The notes under the pieces: generated by a model
Told to the model about the DNA's origin: nothing
What the model saw: only the letters and a program-made list of their open reading frames with translations
The model's database searches: none
Part shown: positions 45,149-52,802 of the stretch, in pieces
Layout of the letters: every line of letters starts with the position of its first letter
Position numbering within the stretch: position 1 is the first letter of the stretch
Program-made: the position numbers and the translations under genes
DNA from: Sphingobacteriales bacterium
GTDB lineage: Bacteria > Bacteroidota > Bacteroidia > Chitinophagales > Chitinophagaceae
Direction: 5' to 3'
Assembly: GCA_016219985.1 (NCBI GenBank)
Contig: JACRJO010000025.1
Location: 90,257-154,256, forward strand
DNA length: 64,000 nucleotides

Positions 45149-46639
45149 ATGACAAAGAACTTAGATAAATACCTGCATAAAAATTTTGATAAGGAAGCCG
45201 GCAGACTGCATGCTTACAAACGGACAAAGATCGTGGCCACCGTGGGTCCGGCCTGTGATACGTATGAAAAGTTGCTGGAACTGGTCAAGGCCGGGGTTAA
45301 TGTGTTCCGCCTGAATTTTTCCCATGGCTCGCATGAGGACAAGGCAAAAATCATTGATCTTATTCATAAAATAAATAAGTCGGAGCCCTATAATATAGCG
45401 ATCCTCGCTGACCTGCAGGGTCCCAAACTGCGGGTAGGCGACCTCGAAGGCGGGTCCCTCGAGATCAAGGAAGGGGACATTCTTACATTTACCAACCAAA
45501 AAGTAGTCGGGAACCGGGACCGGATCTATGTATCCTATCCCGACCTGCATTCCGATGTACGCGTGGGGGAAAAGATCCTGATCGATGACGGGAAATTAGA
45601 AGTGATCGTAAAAGAGATCACTGCTGACCGCGACGTGAAAGTGGAAGTGGCCCTGGGCGGCACGCTCCTGCCCAAAAAAGGCGTTAACCTGCCTGATACC
45701 AAAATTTCCCTTCCTTCCCTTACGGAGAAAGACCTGGCAGACCTGGAATTTATCATGGGTAAAGAAGTGGAATGGGTGGCCCTGTCTTTTGTAAGAAACC
45801 CTGAGGATATCACGGGCCTGAAGCAACGGATCAAAAAATACGGGCATTCCGCTAAAGTGATCGCCAAGATCGAAATGCCCCAGGCCATTGTCAACCTGCG
45901 GGATATCATCGTGGAGAGTGACGGGATCATGATCGCCCGCGGAGACCTGGGTGTGGAACTGCCGGTGGAGGCTGTTCCGCTGATTCAAAAGGATATCATT
46001 AAAAAATGTATCCACCGGGCCAAACCCGTAATCGTAGCCACCCAGATGATGGAGAGCATGATCGACCGGACCAAACCCAACCGGAGTGAGATCACCGATG
46101 TGGCCAACGCTGTACTGGAAGGCACCGATGCGGTGATGCTGAGCGGCGAAACCGCTACCGGCAAATATCCCAAACTGGTAGTGGAAACTATGACCAAGAT
46201 TATCCTGGAAGTAGAGTCCAAAGCTTATGATTTTAACAGGGAGGAAATGCTGAAACCCCAATCCCACTCTCCTTCTTTCCTGAGTGACGCGATCTGTTAC
46301 AATGCCTGTAAACTCGCCGAAGACGTAAACGCGGACGCCCTGATCGGTATGACCCAAAGCGGGTACACCGGTTTTATGCTCAGCAGTTACCGTCCGAAAG
46401 CCCACCTGTATATTTTTACCAAGATCCGTTCCCTGGTGAATCAACTCAGCCTGAGCTGGGGCGTGCGGGCCTTTCATTACGATGAGGAAGAAAGCCTGGA
46501 TGATATCTTCTTCGACCAGATCGATATCCTGAAAGAAAGAAGTTTTGTGCAGAACGGGGACGTTGTGGTGAGTACGGGCAGTACACCGATCCACCTGCAC
46601 CTGCCGACCAATGTGCTGAAGATTGCGAAAGTGGAGTAA
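45149..46639 (+). CDS. pyk: Pyruvate kinase
   Basis: 496 residues. Motifs are ATVGPACDTYEKL, RLNFSHGSHEDK, ADLQGPKLRVG, the K-containing AKIEMPQAI, ARGDLGVELP and MLSGETATGKYP. The C-terminal domain (about 360-496) is the usual allosteric domain. It converts PEP and ADP to pyruvate and ATP. Probably cotranscribed with pfkA. Confidence 0.97.
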   Translation: MTKNLDKYLHKNFDKEAGRLHAYKRTKIVATVGPACDTYEKLLELVKAGVNVFRLNFSHGSHEDKAKIIDLIHKINKSEPYNIAILADLQGPKLRVGDLEGGSLEIKEGDILTFTNQKVVGNRDRIYVSYPDLHSDVRVGEKILIDDGKLEVIVKEITADRDVKVEVALGGTLLPKKGVNLPDTKISLPSLTEKDLADLEFIMGKEVEWVALSFVRNPEDITGLKQRIKKYGHSAKVIAKIEMPQAIVNLRDIIVESDGIMIARGDLGVELPVEAVPLIQKDIIKKCIHRAKPVIVATQMMESMIDRTKPNRSEITDVANAVLEGTDAVMLSGETATGKYPKLVVETMTKIILEVESKAYDFNREEMLKPQSHSPSFLSDAICYNACKLAEDVNADALIGMTQSGYTGFMLSSYRPKAHLYIFTKIRSLVNQLSLSWGVRAFHYDEEESLDDIFFDQIDILKERSFVQNGDVVVSTGSTPIHLHLPTNVLKIAKVE

Positions 46640-46643
46640 GGGA

Positions 46644-46719
46644 GTCATGCTTCGATACGCCAGCCCGGTCTTTGCGGGCAAGTATCGGGTATGATGAAAG
46701 GCTGGCTACTCAGCATGAC
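46644..46719. repeat. REP-like nested palindrome
   Basis: Outer arms GTCATGCT (46644-46651) and AGCATGAC (46712-46719). Inside are CGATAC/GTATCG, CCAGCC/GGCTGG and GCCCG/CGGGC, giving a branched fold of about 76 bp just after pyk. The word GTCATGCTTCGATACGC is of a type I recall as a dispersed palindromic element in many bacteria. Confidence 0.6.
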
Positions 46720-46870
46720 AGGGGCAATTACTTAATAACAGGCTTGCTGTTCCGGTTTCAAAACAGATTTCATTGCAGGTTCATTAAAAGCTAAGAGTAA
46801 AAGAGGTAAAGAGCGGACTCTTCGCTGCTACTGCGGTCCGTCCCACACAACACAAACAATGGGTCATAAA

Positions 46871-46896
46871 AAAGGCCATCCGTATGGACAGCCTTT
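46871..46896 (-). terminator. Terminator after the DUF1080 gene
   Basis: Stem AAAGGC/GCCTTT with a 2x2 internal mismatch and inner TCC/GGA; on the minus strand followed by TTTTTATG. It lies 21 bp past the DUF1080 stop and ends the minus-strand operon. Confidence 0.65.
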
Positions 46897-46917
46897 ACAA
46901 AAATGTATGCCCATGCA

Positions 46918-47694
46918 TTATAACTTACGGATCATTATATTGCGGTACCAGACCGTGTTTCCGTGATCCTGTAAAGCGATCTTACCGTTTTTATAAGTAC
47001 CAAAATCCGGCATCTTTGAAAATTTACTTCCTGCCACTAATTTTTTCCAGGCATCATCCCAGAGCCGGGTGCTGACCACATTTTCCCCGTTCAGCCAGAA
47101 ATCCAGTTTACCATCGAGGCATTTTATTTCCGCCTGGTTCCATTCCCCGGCCGGCTTCACCGTTTCCTTCGAAGAAGAAATCAGGTCGTACAGGTCCCCT
47201 GCCCGGTGTTTAATGATCTTTGAATCGGGGTGACCATTATTATCCAGCACCTGCATTTCCGGGGCTGTTTCCCAGGGCCATTTGTATTTTAGTGTATCCT
47301 CATGCACATAGAACATGATCCCGCTGTTTCCGTCTTTGGCGATCTTCCATTCCAGCTTCAGGTGAAAATTGCCAAATGAGGAATCGCTCACAATATCCCC
47401 GCCATCCCTGACCTGCCAGTCTTTTTTCATCGTGGTATCGAGATACAGGGTACCGTCAGCCGTTTTCCAGGCACTGCCTACCGGGTTGCCCCCGTACTTA
47501 TGCCAGCCCTTTGTGGTTTGCCCGTCAAACAGCAATTGCCATCCTTCCTGTTGCTGTTCAGCGGTTAATTGATTGGCGGCAGCAACCGTTGCAGGTGGCA
47601 GGCTGTCTGCAGCTGCTTTTTCCCCGTTACCACTGCTGTTGTTGCAGGAAACAGCCGCGAGGGCAGCCGCTGTGCTGATGATCCAATTTTTCAT
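46918..47694 (-). CDS. DUF1080 (3-keto-disaccharide hydrolase) lipoprotein
   Basis: 258 residues. Lipobox cysteine at about residue 17 (ALAAVSCNN). The rest is a concanavalin-like beta-sandwich with family motifs LLFDGQTTKGWHKYGG, LKLEWKIAKDGNSGIMF, EMQVLDNNGH and GKIALQDHGN. DUF1080 (PF06439) proteins are now linked to hydrolysis of 3-keto-glycosides. It is the last gene of an operon with a cytochrome c, a TIM-barrel isomerase and a Gfo/Idh oxidoreductase. Confidence 0.88.
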   Translation of the reverse strand: MKNWIISTAAALAAVSCNNSSGNGEKAAADSLPPATVAAANQLTAEQQQEGWQLLFDGQTTKGWHKYGGNPVGSAWKTADGTLYLDTTMKKDWQVRDGGDIVSDSSFGNFHLKLEWKIAKDGNSGIMFYVHEDTLKYKWPWETAPEMQVLDNNGHPDSKIIKHRAGDLYDLISSSKETVKPAGEWNQAEIKCLDGKLDFWLNGENVVSTRLWDDAWKKLVAGSKFSKMPDFGTYKNGKIALQDHGNTVWYRNIMIRKL

Positions 47695-47701
47695 TGATGT
47701 A

Positions 47702-48076
47702 TTATTTTAATAATAGAATATACTTCACCATGGCTTCTGCATCTTCCTGCGTAACGGACGGGTGCGGGATCATTATGACCGTACCCCAGTTGCCGGTTCC
47801 TCCCTTGATAATTTTCTGGGCCAGTTCCGTAATTTTTTCCGGGGTAGCCCCTTTGTACTTTTCGGCCACTTCTTTATAACTGGGACCGGTCAGTTTTTCT
47901 TCAATCTTATGGCAGGTCAGGCAATCGCTTTTAGCCACCAGTTCGAGTCCTTTCTGATAGGCCGGATCCGTCGGCGTTTCCGGTACGGCAACGGGGTTTG
48001 TACCGGAGCCGGTATCTCCTCCTCCGCAGGCGGCCAGTATGGATAATGCAAACAGGGATAAAACAATTTTTCTCAT
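47702..48076 (-). CDS. Lipoprotein cytochrome c (class I, monoheme)
   Basis: 124 residues from the ATG at 48074-48076. Lipobox Cys17 (ILAACGGG) anchors it to the membrane. Heme motif CLTCH at 52-56; the distal Met ligand is probably in VIMIPHPSV. It likely takes electrons from the GMC dehydrogenase encoded in the facing operon, as in FAD sugar dehydrogenases that pair with cytochromes. It is 7 bp upstream of DUF1080. Confidence 0.88.
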   Translation of the reverse strand: MRKIVLSLFALSILAACGGGDTGSGTNPVAVPETPTDPAYQKGLELVAKSDCLTCHKIEEKLTGPSYKEVAEKYKGATPEKITELAQKIIKGGTGNWGTVIMIPHPSVTQEDAEAMVKYILLLK

Positions 48077-48127
48077 AATGAAATTCATTTTTTCAGTAAA
48101 TATTTTTTTGCTGCACGAAATTAGTCT

Positions 48128-49183
48128 TTAATCCAAACCGAGCAGCTTCCGGTTGACTTTTTCATCTGTACCGCTGGACGCGAAATCGTCGAAGGCCTTT
48201 TCCGTCACCCGGATCAGGTGCCTGGCGATAAATTCAGCCCCCTCCCTCGCCCCATCTTCCGGGTGTTTGATACAGCACTCCCATTCCATCACAGCCCAGC
48301 CCGGGTAATCATATTGGGTCAGTTTGCTGAAAATGGTTTTAAAATCCACCTGCCCGTCGCCGGGTGAACGGTAGCGGCCGGCGCGGTTGGCCCAGTCCTG
48401 GTATCCCCCGAAAGCGCCCTGCCTGCCGGTGGGATTGAATTCCGCATCCTTGACATGAAAGGCCCGGATGCGCTCATGGTAAAAATCGATGTATTGAATA
48501 TAATCCAGTTGCTGCAATACAAAATGCGAAGGGTCATACAATAAACAGGCCCGCGGATGATTCTTCACTTCTGCGAGGAACATTTCATAAGTGGTCCCGT
48601 CAAAGAGGTCTTCCCCCGGGTGGATCTCATAACAGATATCCACCCCGCATTCATCAAAATAATCGAGGAGCGGGGTCCACCGTTTTCCCAGTTCCCGGAA
48701 ACCTTCTTCCACGAGACCGGCCGGGCGCTGGGGCCAGGGATGAAAAGTATGCCAGAGCAGGGAACCACTGAACGTAGGGTGAGCGTTGAGTCCCAGGTTT
48801 TGAGAAGCTTTAGCGCCATATTTTAATTGCTGGATCGCCCATTCGGTACGGGCCTTTGGGTTCCCACGGAGAGGCGCAGGCGCAAATCCGTCGAACAGGG
48901 TATCATAAGCCGGGTGTACCGCCACCAGTTGTCCCTGCAGGTGGGTGGACAGTTCGGAAATCTCCAGCCCGCAGTCATTCACGATCCCTTTGATCTCATC
49001 GGCATAGGTCTTGCTTTCCGCCGCTTTCCGGAGATCCATGCAGCGGGTATCCCAGGTGGGGATCTGAACCGCTTTAAAACCCAGCGACTCTGCCCAGAGG
49101 CAAACCGATTTTAAATTATTAAACGGGGCTTCATTTCCCATGAACTGGGCCAGGAAGATACCGGGACCTTTGATGGTAGTCAT
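48128..49183 (-). CDS. Sugar phosphate isomerase/epimerase family protein (cytoplasmic)
   Basis: 351 residues from the ATG at 49181-49183 (MTTIKGPGIFLAQF), avoiding overlap with the upstream gene. It is an AP-endonuclease-2 type TIM barrel with metal-ligand stretches CYEIHPGEDLFDG, LYDPSHFVLQQ, FHVKDAEF and WAVMEWECC. There is no signal peptide. Such proteins isomerise, epimerise or beta-eliminate keto sugars; the neighbours suggest a 3-keto-sugar role (inference). 29 bp after the Gfo/Idh gene. Confidence 0.88.
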   Translation of the reverse strand: MTTIKGPGIFLAQFMGNEAPFNNLKSVCLWAESLGFKAVQIPTWDTRCMDLRKAAESKTYADEIKGIVNDCGLEISELSTHLQGQLVAVHPAYDTLFDGFAPAPLRGNPKARTEWAIQQLKYGAKASQNLGLNAHPTFSGSLLWHTFHPWPQRPAGLVEEGFRELGKRWTPLLDYFDECGVDICYEIHPGEDLFDGTTYEMFLAEVKNHPRACLLYDPSHFVLQQLDYIQYIDFYHERIRAFHVKDAEFNPTGRQGAFGGYQDWANRAGRYRSPGDGQVDFKTIFSKLTQYDYPGWAVMEWECCIKHPEDGAREGAEFIARHLIRVTEKAFDDFASSGTDEKVNRKLLGLD

Positions 49184-49212
49184 CTGAGATGGTATTGGTT
49201 TGTTTGTAATTA

Positions 49213-50373
49213 TTATACGATAAAATTGGTCCATTTCCGGTCCGACTCCGCGGATTCGATCACCTTTTCAATAAAGGTCATTCCCCTGATCCCTTCTTCC
49301 ACCCCGGGAAAATCGAGCCATTCGGGTTTGGGCGTTTCGCCATTGATCCGGGCACGCACCGTGAGTACAAAATTGCGGTAGAGATTGGCAAATGCTTCCA
49401 GGAATCCCTCGGGGTGACCGGCCGGGGTGCGGCAGTTATGACTGGCAAAGGAATCCAGATAGTTGGTACCGGCCCGGTAAATCTCAGCCGGCTTATCAAG
49501 CCATTTTACCAGCAGCGTGTTATTGTCCTCCTGTTTCCATTCCAGTCCCCCTTTTTCTCCATAGACCCTGATCTTAACATTGTTCTCCTCTCCTGCCGCG
49601 ATCTGCGTGGCCATCAGCACCCCGGTGGCGCCATTCTCTAAACGAAGAAACGCGGCCCCGTCATCATCGAGCATACGGCCTTCCACCACGGTATTTACAT
49701 TGGAGCAGATGGCGGTTACTTTTAATCCTGTAACATATTCAGCCAGGTTGAAAGCATGGGTGCCGATATCTCCCATCGCACCGGCCTTACCGCTTTTCTT
49801 CGGGTCGGTGCGCCAGGCGGCCTGCGCCTGACCCGTTTTTTCAAGAAAAGTACTGAGCCAGCCTTGCGGGTATTCCACATATACCTTCCTGATTTTTCCC
49901 AGCGCCCCGCTGTGCAGCATCCGTTTCGCCTGCTTCACCATGGGGTAACCTGTATAGGTATGACAAAGCAATAAGGTCAGCCCGGTTTCCGCCAGTTTTG
50001 CTTTTAACTTTTTTGCTTCCTCCAGTGAAAACGTGATGGGCTTCTCGATCACCACGTTGAATCCTTTATCCAGTGCCATCATGGCCGGATCAAAATGCAC
50101 AAAGTTGGGGGTAACGATCGTAACAAAATCAATCCGCTGATCCGCGGGCATCGCGGCTTCTTTTTCCAGCATCGTTTTATAATCTGTATAAATGCGGTCT
50201 TCGGGCAGGAAGAGCTGCCGGCCCGATTCACGGGCCACTTCGGGATTTACACTCAGGGCGCCGGCCACCAGTTCCACCTGCCCGTCCATATTCAGGGCCA
50301 GGCGGTGTACTGCACCGATAAAAGCATCCATACCGCCACCGATCATGGCCATTCTTAATTTTCTTTTTCCCAT
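49213..50373 (-). CDS. Cytoplasmic Gfo/Idh/MocA family oxidoreductase
   Basis: 386 residues. NAD(P) motif MIGGGMDAFIGAVHR (about 10-24), then the VVIEKPITFSLEEA motif and GAMGDIGTHAFNLAEY in the C-domain. There is no signal peptide, unlike the paralogue at 28726-30162. It may reduce 3-keto-glucose or oxidise a sugar in the cytoplasm. First gene of the minus-strand operon; the paired palindromes at 50413-50443 lie 40 bp upstream. Confidence 0.9.
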   Translation of the reverse strand: MGKRKLRMAMIGGGMDAFIGAVHRLALNMDGQVELVAGALSVNPEVARESGRQLFLPEDRIYTDYKTMLEKEAAMPADQRIDFVTIVTPNFVHFDPAMMALDKGFNVVIEKPITFSLEEAKKLKAKLAETGLTLLLCHTYTGYPMVKQAKRMLHSGALGKIRKVYVEYPQGWLSTFLEKTGQAQAAWRTDPKKSGKAGAMGDIGTHAFNLAEYVTGLKVTAICSNVNTVVEGRMLDDDGAAFLRLENGATGVLMATQIAAGEENNVKIRVYGEKGGLEWKQEDNNTLLVKWLDKPAEIYRAGTNYLDSFASHNCRTPAGHPEGFLEAFANLYRNFVLTVRARINGETPKPEWLDFPGVEEGIRGMTFIEKVIESAESDRKWTNFIV

Positions 50374-50412
50374 CGCAAACGTTTGAGTTGAATAATGTGA
50401 ATAAAGTATTCG

Positions 50413-50443
50413 TTTACCGGGTAAAAAATGGATTTACGGTAAA
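50413..50443. promoter_or_regulatory. Pair of operator-like palindromes between divergent operons
   Basis: Site 1 is TTTACC-G-GGTAAA (50413-50425) and site 2 is TTTAC-G-GTAAA (50433-50443). The centres are 19 bp apart, close to two helical turns. They lie between the Gfo/Idh start (50373) and the MFS start (50525), where one regulator could control both operons. No regulator gene is adjacent. Confidence 0.6.
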
Positions 50444-50524
50444 CCAATATGTGGTTAAAAATAGTACATTTAGTTTTTCGAAGTCATTTTTGTAAAACTA
50501 ACGATTCACCAAACAGGCTTTCAT

Positions 50525-51748
50525 ATGAAACCGGCAACCCGCATCCAGTTATCCGTAATGATGTTTCTCGAATTCTTTATCTGGGGAGGCTGGTTCGTGA
50601 CACTCGGCACCTTTTTAGGAACAAACCTCCAGGCCGATGGAGCCCGTATCGGGCAGGTCTTTTCCACCCAATCCTGGGGTGCGATCATTGCTCCTTTCAT
50701 TATCGGCCTGATAGCGGATCGTTTTTTCAACGCTGAAAAAATTCTCGGTGTGCTGCATATTGCGGGGGCATTCCTGATGTATCAAATGTACAGGTCGGAT
50801 TCAATCAGCGTTTTCTACCCCTACGTATTTGCCTATATGGTATTGTATATGCCCACGCTCGCCCTTGTCAATTCCGTTTCTTTTAACCAGATGAAAAATC
50901 CTGAAAAGGAATTTTCCGGCATCCGGGTATGGGGTACCATCGGCTGGATCGTGGCCGGCCTGCTGATCAGCTACCTGTTTCACTGGGATGCGAAAGAAAA
51001 TATTGCCGGCGGGTTGCTGAAAAATACGTTCCTCCTGTCCGGTATCGCAGCGCTGGTATTGGGCCTGCTGAGTTTTACCCTGCCCAAAACACCGCCTACC
51101 CAAAAAACCGGGGAGAAGATCAGCCTGGGGCAAATAATCGGGCTGGATGCCCTGAAATTATTAAAGGATAAAAACTTCCTTGTATTCTTCCTGGCCTCTG
51201 TAGCGATCTGTATTCCCCTTGCCTTCTATTACCAGAATACCAATCCTTTTCTCACCAATATCGGCATGGAAAATCCGACCGGTAAAATGACCATCGGGCA
51301 GGCCTCAGAGGTATTATTCCTGCTGGCCCTACCGGTCTTTTTCACCCGCTTCGGTTTTAAGAAAACAATCCTCGTGGGCATGCTGGCCTGGGCGCTCCGT
51401 TACCTGCTCTTTGCCTATGGCAATGCCGGCAGCCTGAGCTTTATGCTGCTGGCAGGGATTGCCCTCCATGGCATTTGTTATGATTTCTTTTTTGTATCCG
51501 GCCAGATCTATACGAATTCAAAAGCGGGAGAACAGTTTAAAAGCGCCGCCCAGGGCCTGATCACGCTGGCCACCTATGGTGCGGGTATGCTGATCGGGTT
51601 TAAAGTGGCCGGCCTGATCACGGATGCCTATAAAACAGCTGAGGGCTTTGATTATAAAATGATCTGGCTGATCCCCTCCGCGATCGCAGCAGTCGTACTT
51701 ATTTTATTCTCCCTGTTTTTTAAAAATGAAAAAGTGACCAAATCCTGA
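50525..51748 (+). CDS. MFS transporter of the nucleoside:H+ symporter (NupG) type
   Basis: 407 residues, 12 membrane segments. The first segment (MMFLEFFIWGGWFVTLGTFL) and GIRVWGTIGWIVAGL are characteristic of the NupG family. In Bacteroidota, members often sit in sugar-catabolic clusters, so a sugar or glycoside substrate is possible. It heads the plus-strand operon, 16 bp before the next gene. Confidence 0.88.
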   Translation: MKPATRIQLSVMMFLEFFIWGGWFVTLGTFLGTNLQADGARIGQVFSTQSWGAIIAPFIIGLIADRFFNAEKILGVLHIAGAFLMYQMYRSDSISVFYPYVFAYMVLYMPTLALVNSVSFNQMKNPEKEFSGIRVWGTIGWIVAGLLISYLFHWDAKENIAGGLLKNTFLLSGIAALVLGLLSFTLPKTPPTQKTGEKISLGQIIGLDALKLLKDKNFLVFFLASVAICIPLAFYYQNTNPFLTNIGMENPTGKMTIGQASEVLFLLALPVFFTRFGFKKTILVGMLAWALRYLLFAYGNAGSLSFMLLAGIALHGICYDFFFVSGQIYTNSKAGEQFKSAAQGLITLATYGAGMLIGFKVAGLITDAYKTAEGFDYKMIWLIPSAIAAVVLILFSLFFKNEKVTKS

Positions 51749-51764
51749 CGGGAAAAAAGGATAT

Positions 51765-52661
51765 ATGAAAAAACAAACTACAAGGAGAGAATCACTGAAA
51801 CAACTGGCCGCCGGTTCACTGGCATTGGGCGCCCTTGGCTCCCTGAGTTCCTTTGTCCCCCATGGCAACGAAGAGAACAAGGCCCTCAAAGGAAATATCC
51901 GGCATTCCGTCTGTTACTGGACCTATAATTTCCTGCCATTAGACGAACTGTGCAGCACCGTAAAAAAAATAGGCTTTGGCGCGATCGACCTGCTGGCTCC
52001 CAAAGACTGGCCCACGGTACAGCGGCATGGCATCACCTGCTCGATGTGTTATACCGCCGGTAAGATCAGCCTGACGGAAGGATGGAATAATAAAAGCAAT
52101 CATAGCTGGCTCATTAAAGATTTTACGGAAGCAATTCCCCTGGTAGCAAAAGCCGGTTATAAAAACCTGATCTGTTTCAGCGGGAACCGGAACGGTATGG
52201 ACGATGAGACCGGGATGAAGAATTGCGCGGAAGGATTAAAACAGGTATTATCACTGGCTGAACAAAACGGGGTAACCATCCAGCTGGAACTGTTCAACAG
52301 TAAAGTGGATCATAAAGATTATATGGCCGACAAAAGCGCCTGGGGAGTAGCGCTCTGTAAAATGATCGGCTCTCCCAATTTCAAACTGCTCTATGATATT
52401 TACCACATGCAGATCAACGAGGGCGATGTGATCCGCACGATCAATGATTACCACGAATATTTTGGTCATTACCATACAGCCGGGGTGCCGGGGCGGCATG
52501 AGATCGGTGAATCGCAGGAACTGTTTTACCCCGCGATCATGAAGGCCATTGCGGCAACGGGACACAAGGGCTATGTGGCGCAGGAATTCATCCCCACCGG
52601 GAAAGAAAAAAAGGATAAGATCACGGCATTGAAAAAGGCTGTGATGATCTGTGATGTGTGA
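51765..52661 (+). CDS. Exported hydroxypyruvate isomerase-like TIM barrel
   Basis: 298 residues with a twin-arginine signal (TTRRESLKQLAAGSLALG). The barrel has the Hyi-type ligand order: LELFNSKVDH, YDIYHMQINEGD, HYHTAGVPGRHE and YVAQEFIPTG. The usual Hyi acts in the cytoplasm on hydroxypyruvate, but the export signal points to periplasmic sugar isomerisation (inference). A 7-base tract begins 7 bp after its stop. Confidence 0.88.
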   Translation: MKKQTTRRESLKQLAAGSLALGALGSLSSFVPHGNEENKALKGNIRHSVCYWTYNFLPLDELCSTVKKIGFGAIDLLAPKDWPTVQRHGITCSMCYTAGKISLTEGWNNKSNHSWLIKDFTEAIPLVAKAGYKNLICFSGNRNGMDDETGMKNCAEGLKQVLSLAEQNGVTIQLELFNSKVDHKDYMADKSAWGVALCKMIGSPNFKLLYDIYHMQINEGDVIRTINDYHEYFGHYHTAGVPGRHEIGESQELFYPAIMKAIAATGHKGYVAQEFIPTGKEKKDKITALKKAVMICDV

Positions 52662-52668
52662 GGGGGAA

Positions 52669-52717
52669 GCTGCGAGCTGTGAGTTGCGAGTTTCGAGTTG
52701 TGAGCGGCGAGGGTTGA
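52669..52717. repeat. Degenerate 7-base tandem tract, 7 units
   Basis: GCTGCGA, GCTGTGA, GTTGCGA, GTTTCGA, GTTGTGA, GCGGCGA, GGGTTGA in exact register; every word starts with G and ends with GA. It lies inside the plus-strand operon, between the Hyi-like gene and the GMC gene. Confidence 0.88.
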
Positions 52718-52802
52718 GCATGTTTGTTATTGAGGGATGGATTTTTTATGCAAGTATTATTACAGAGGAATTAATAAATCACCAAACAGTAAATTTTAAC
52801 CG

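Noticed and set aside
45596..46681. 361-codon open frame opposite pyk
   Set aside because: Antisense shadow of pyk with no recognisable domain.
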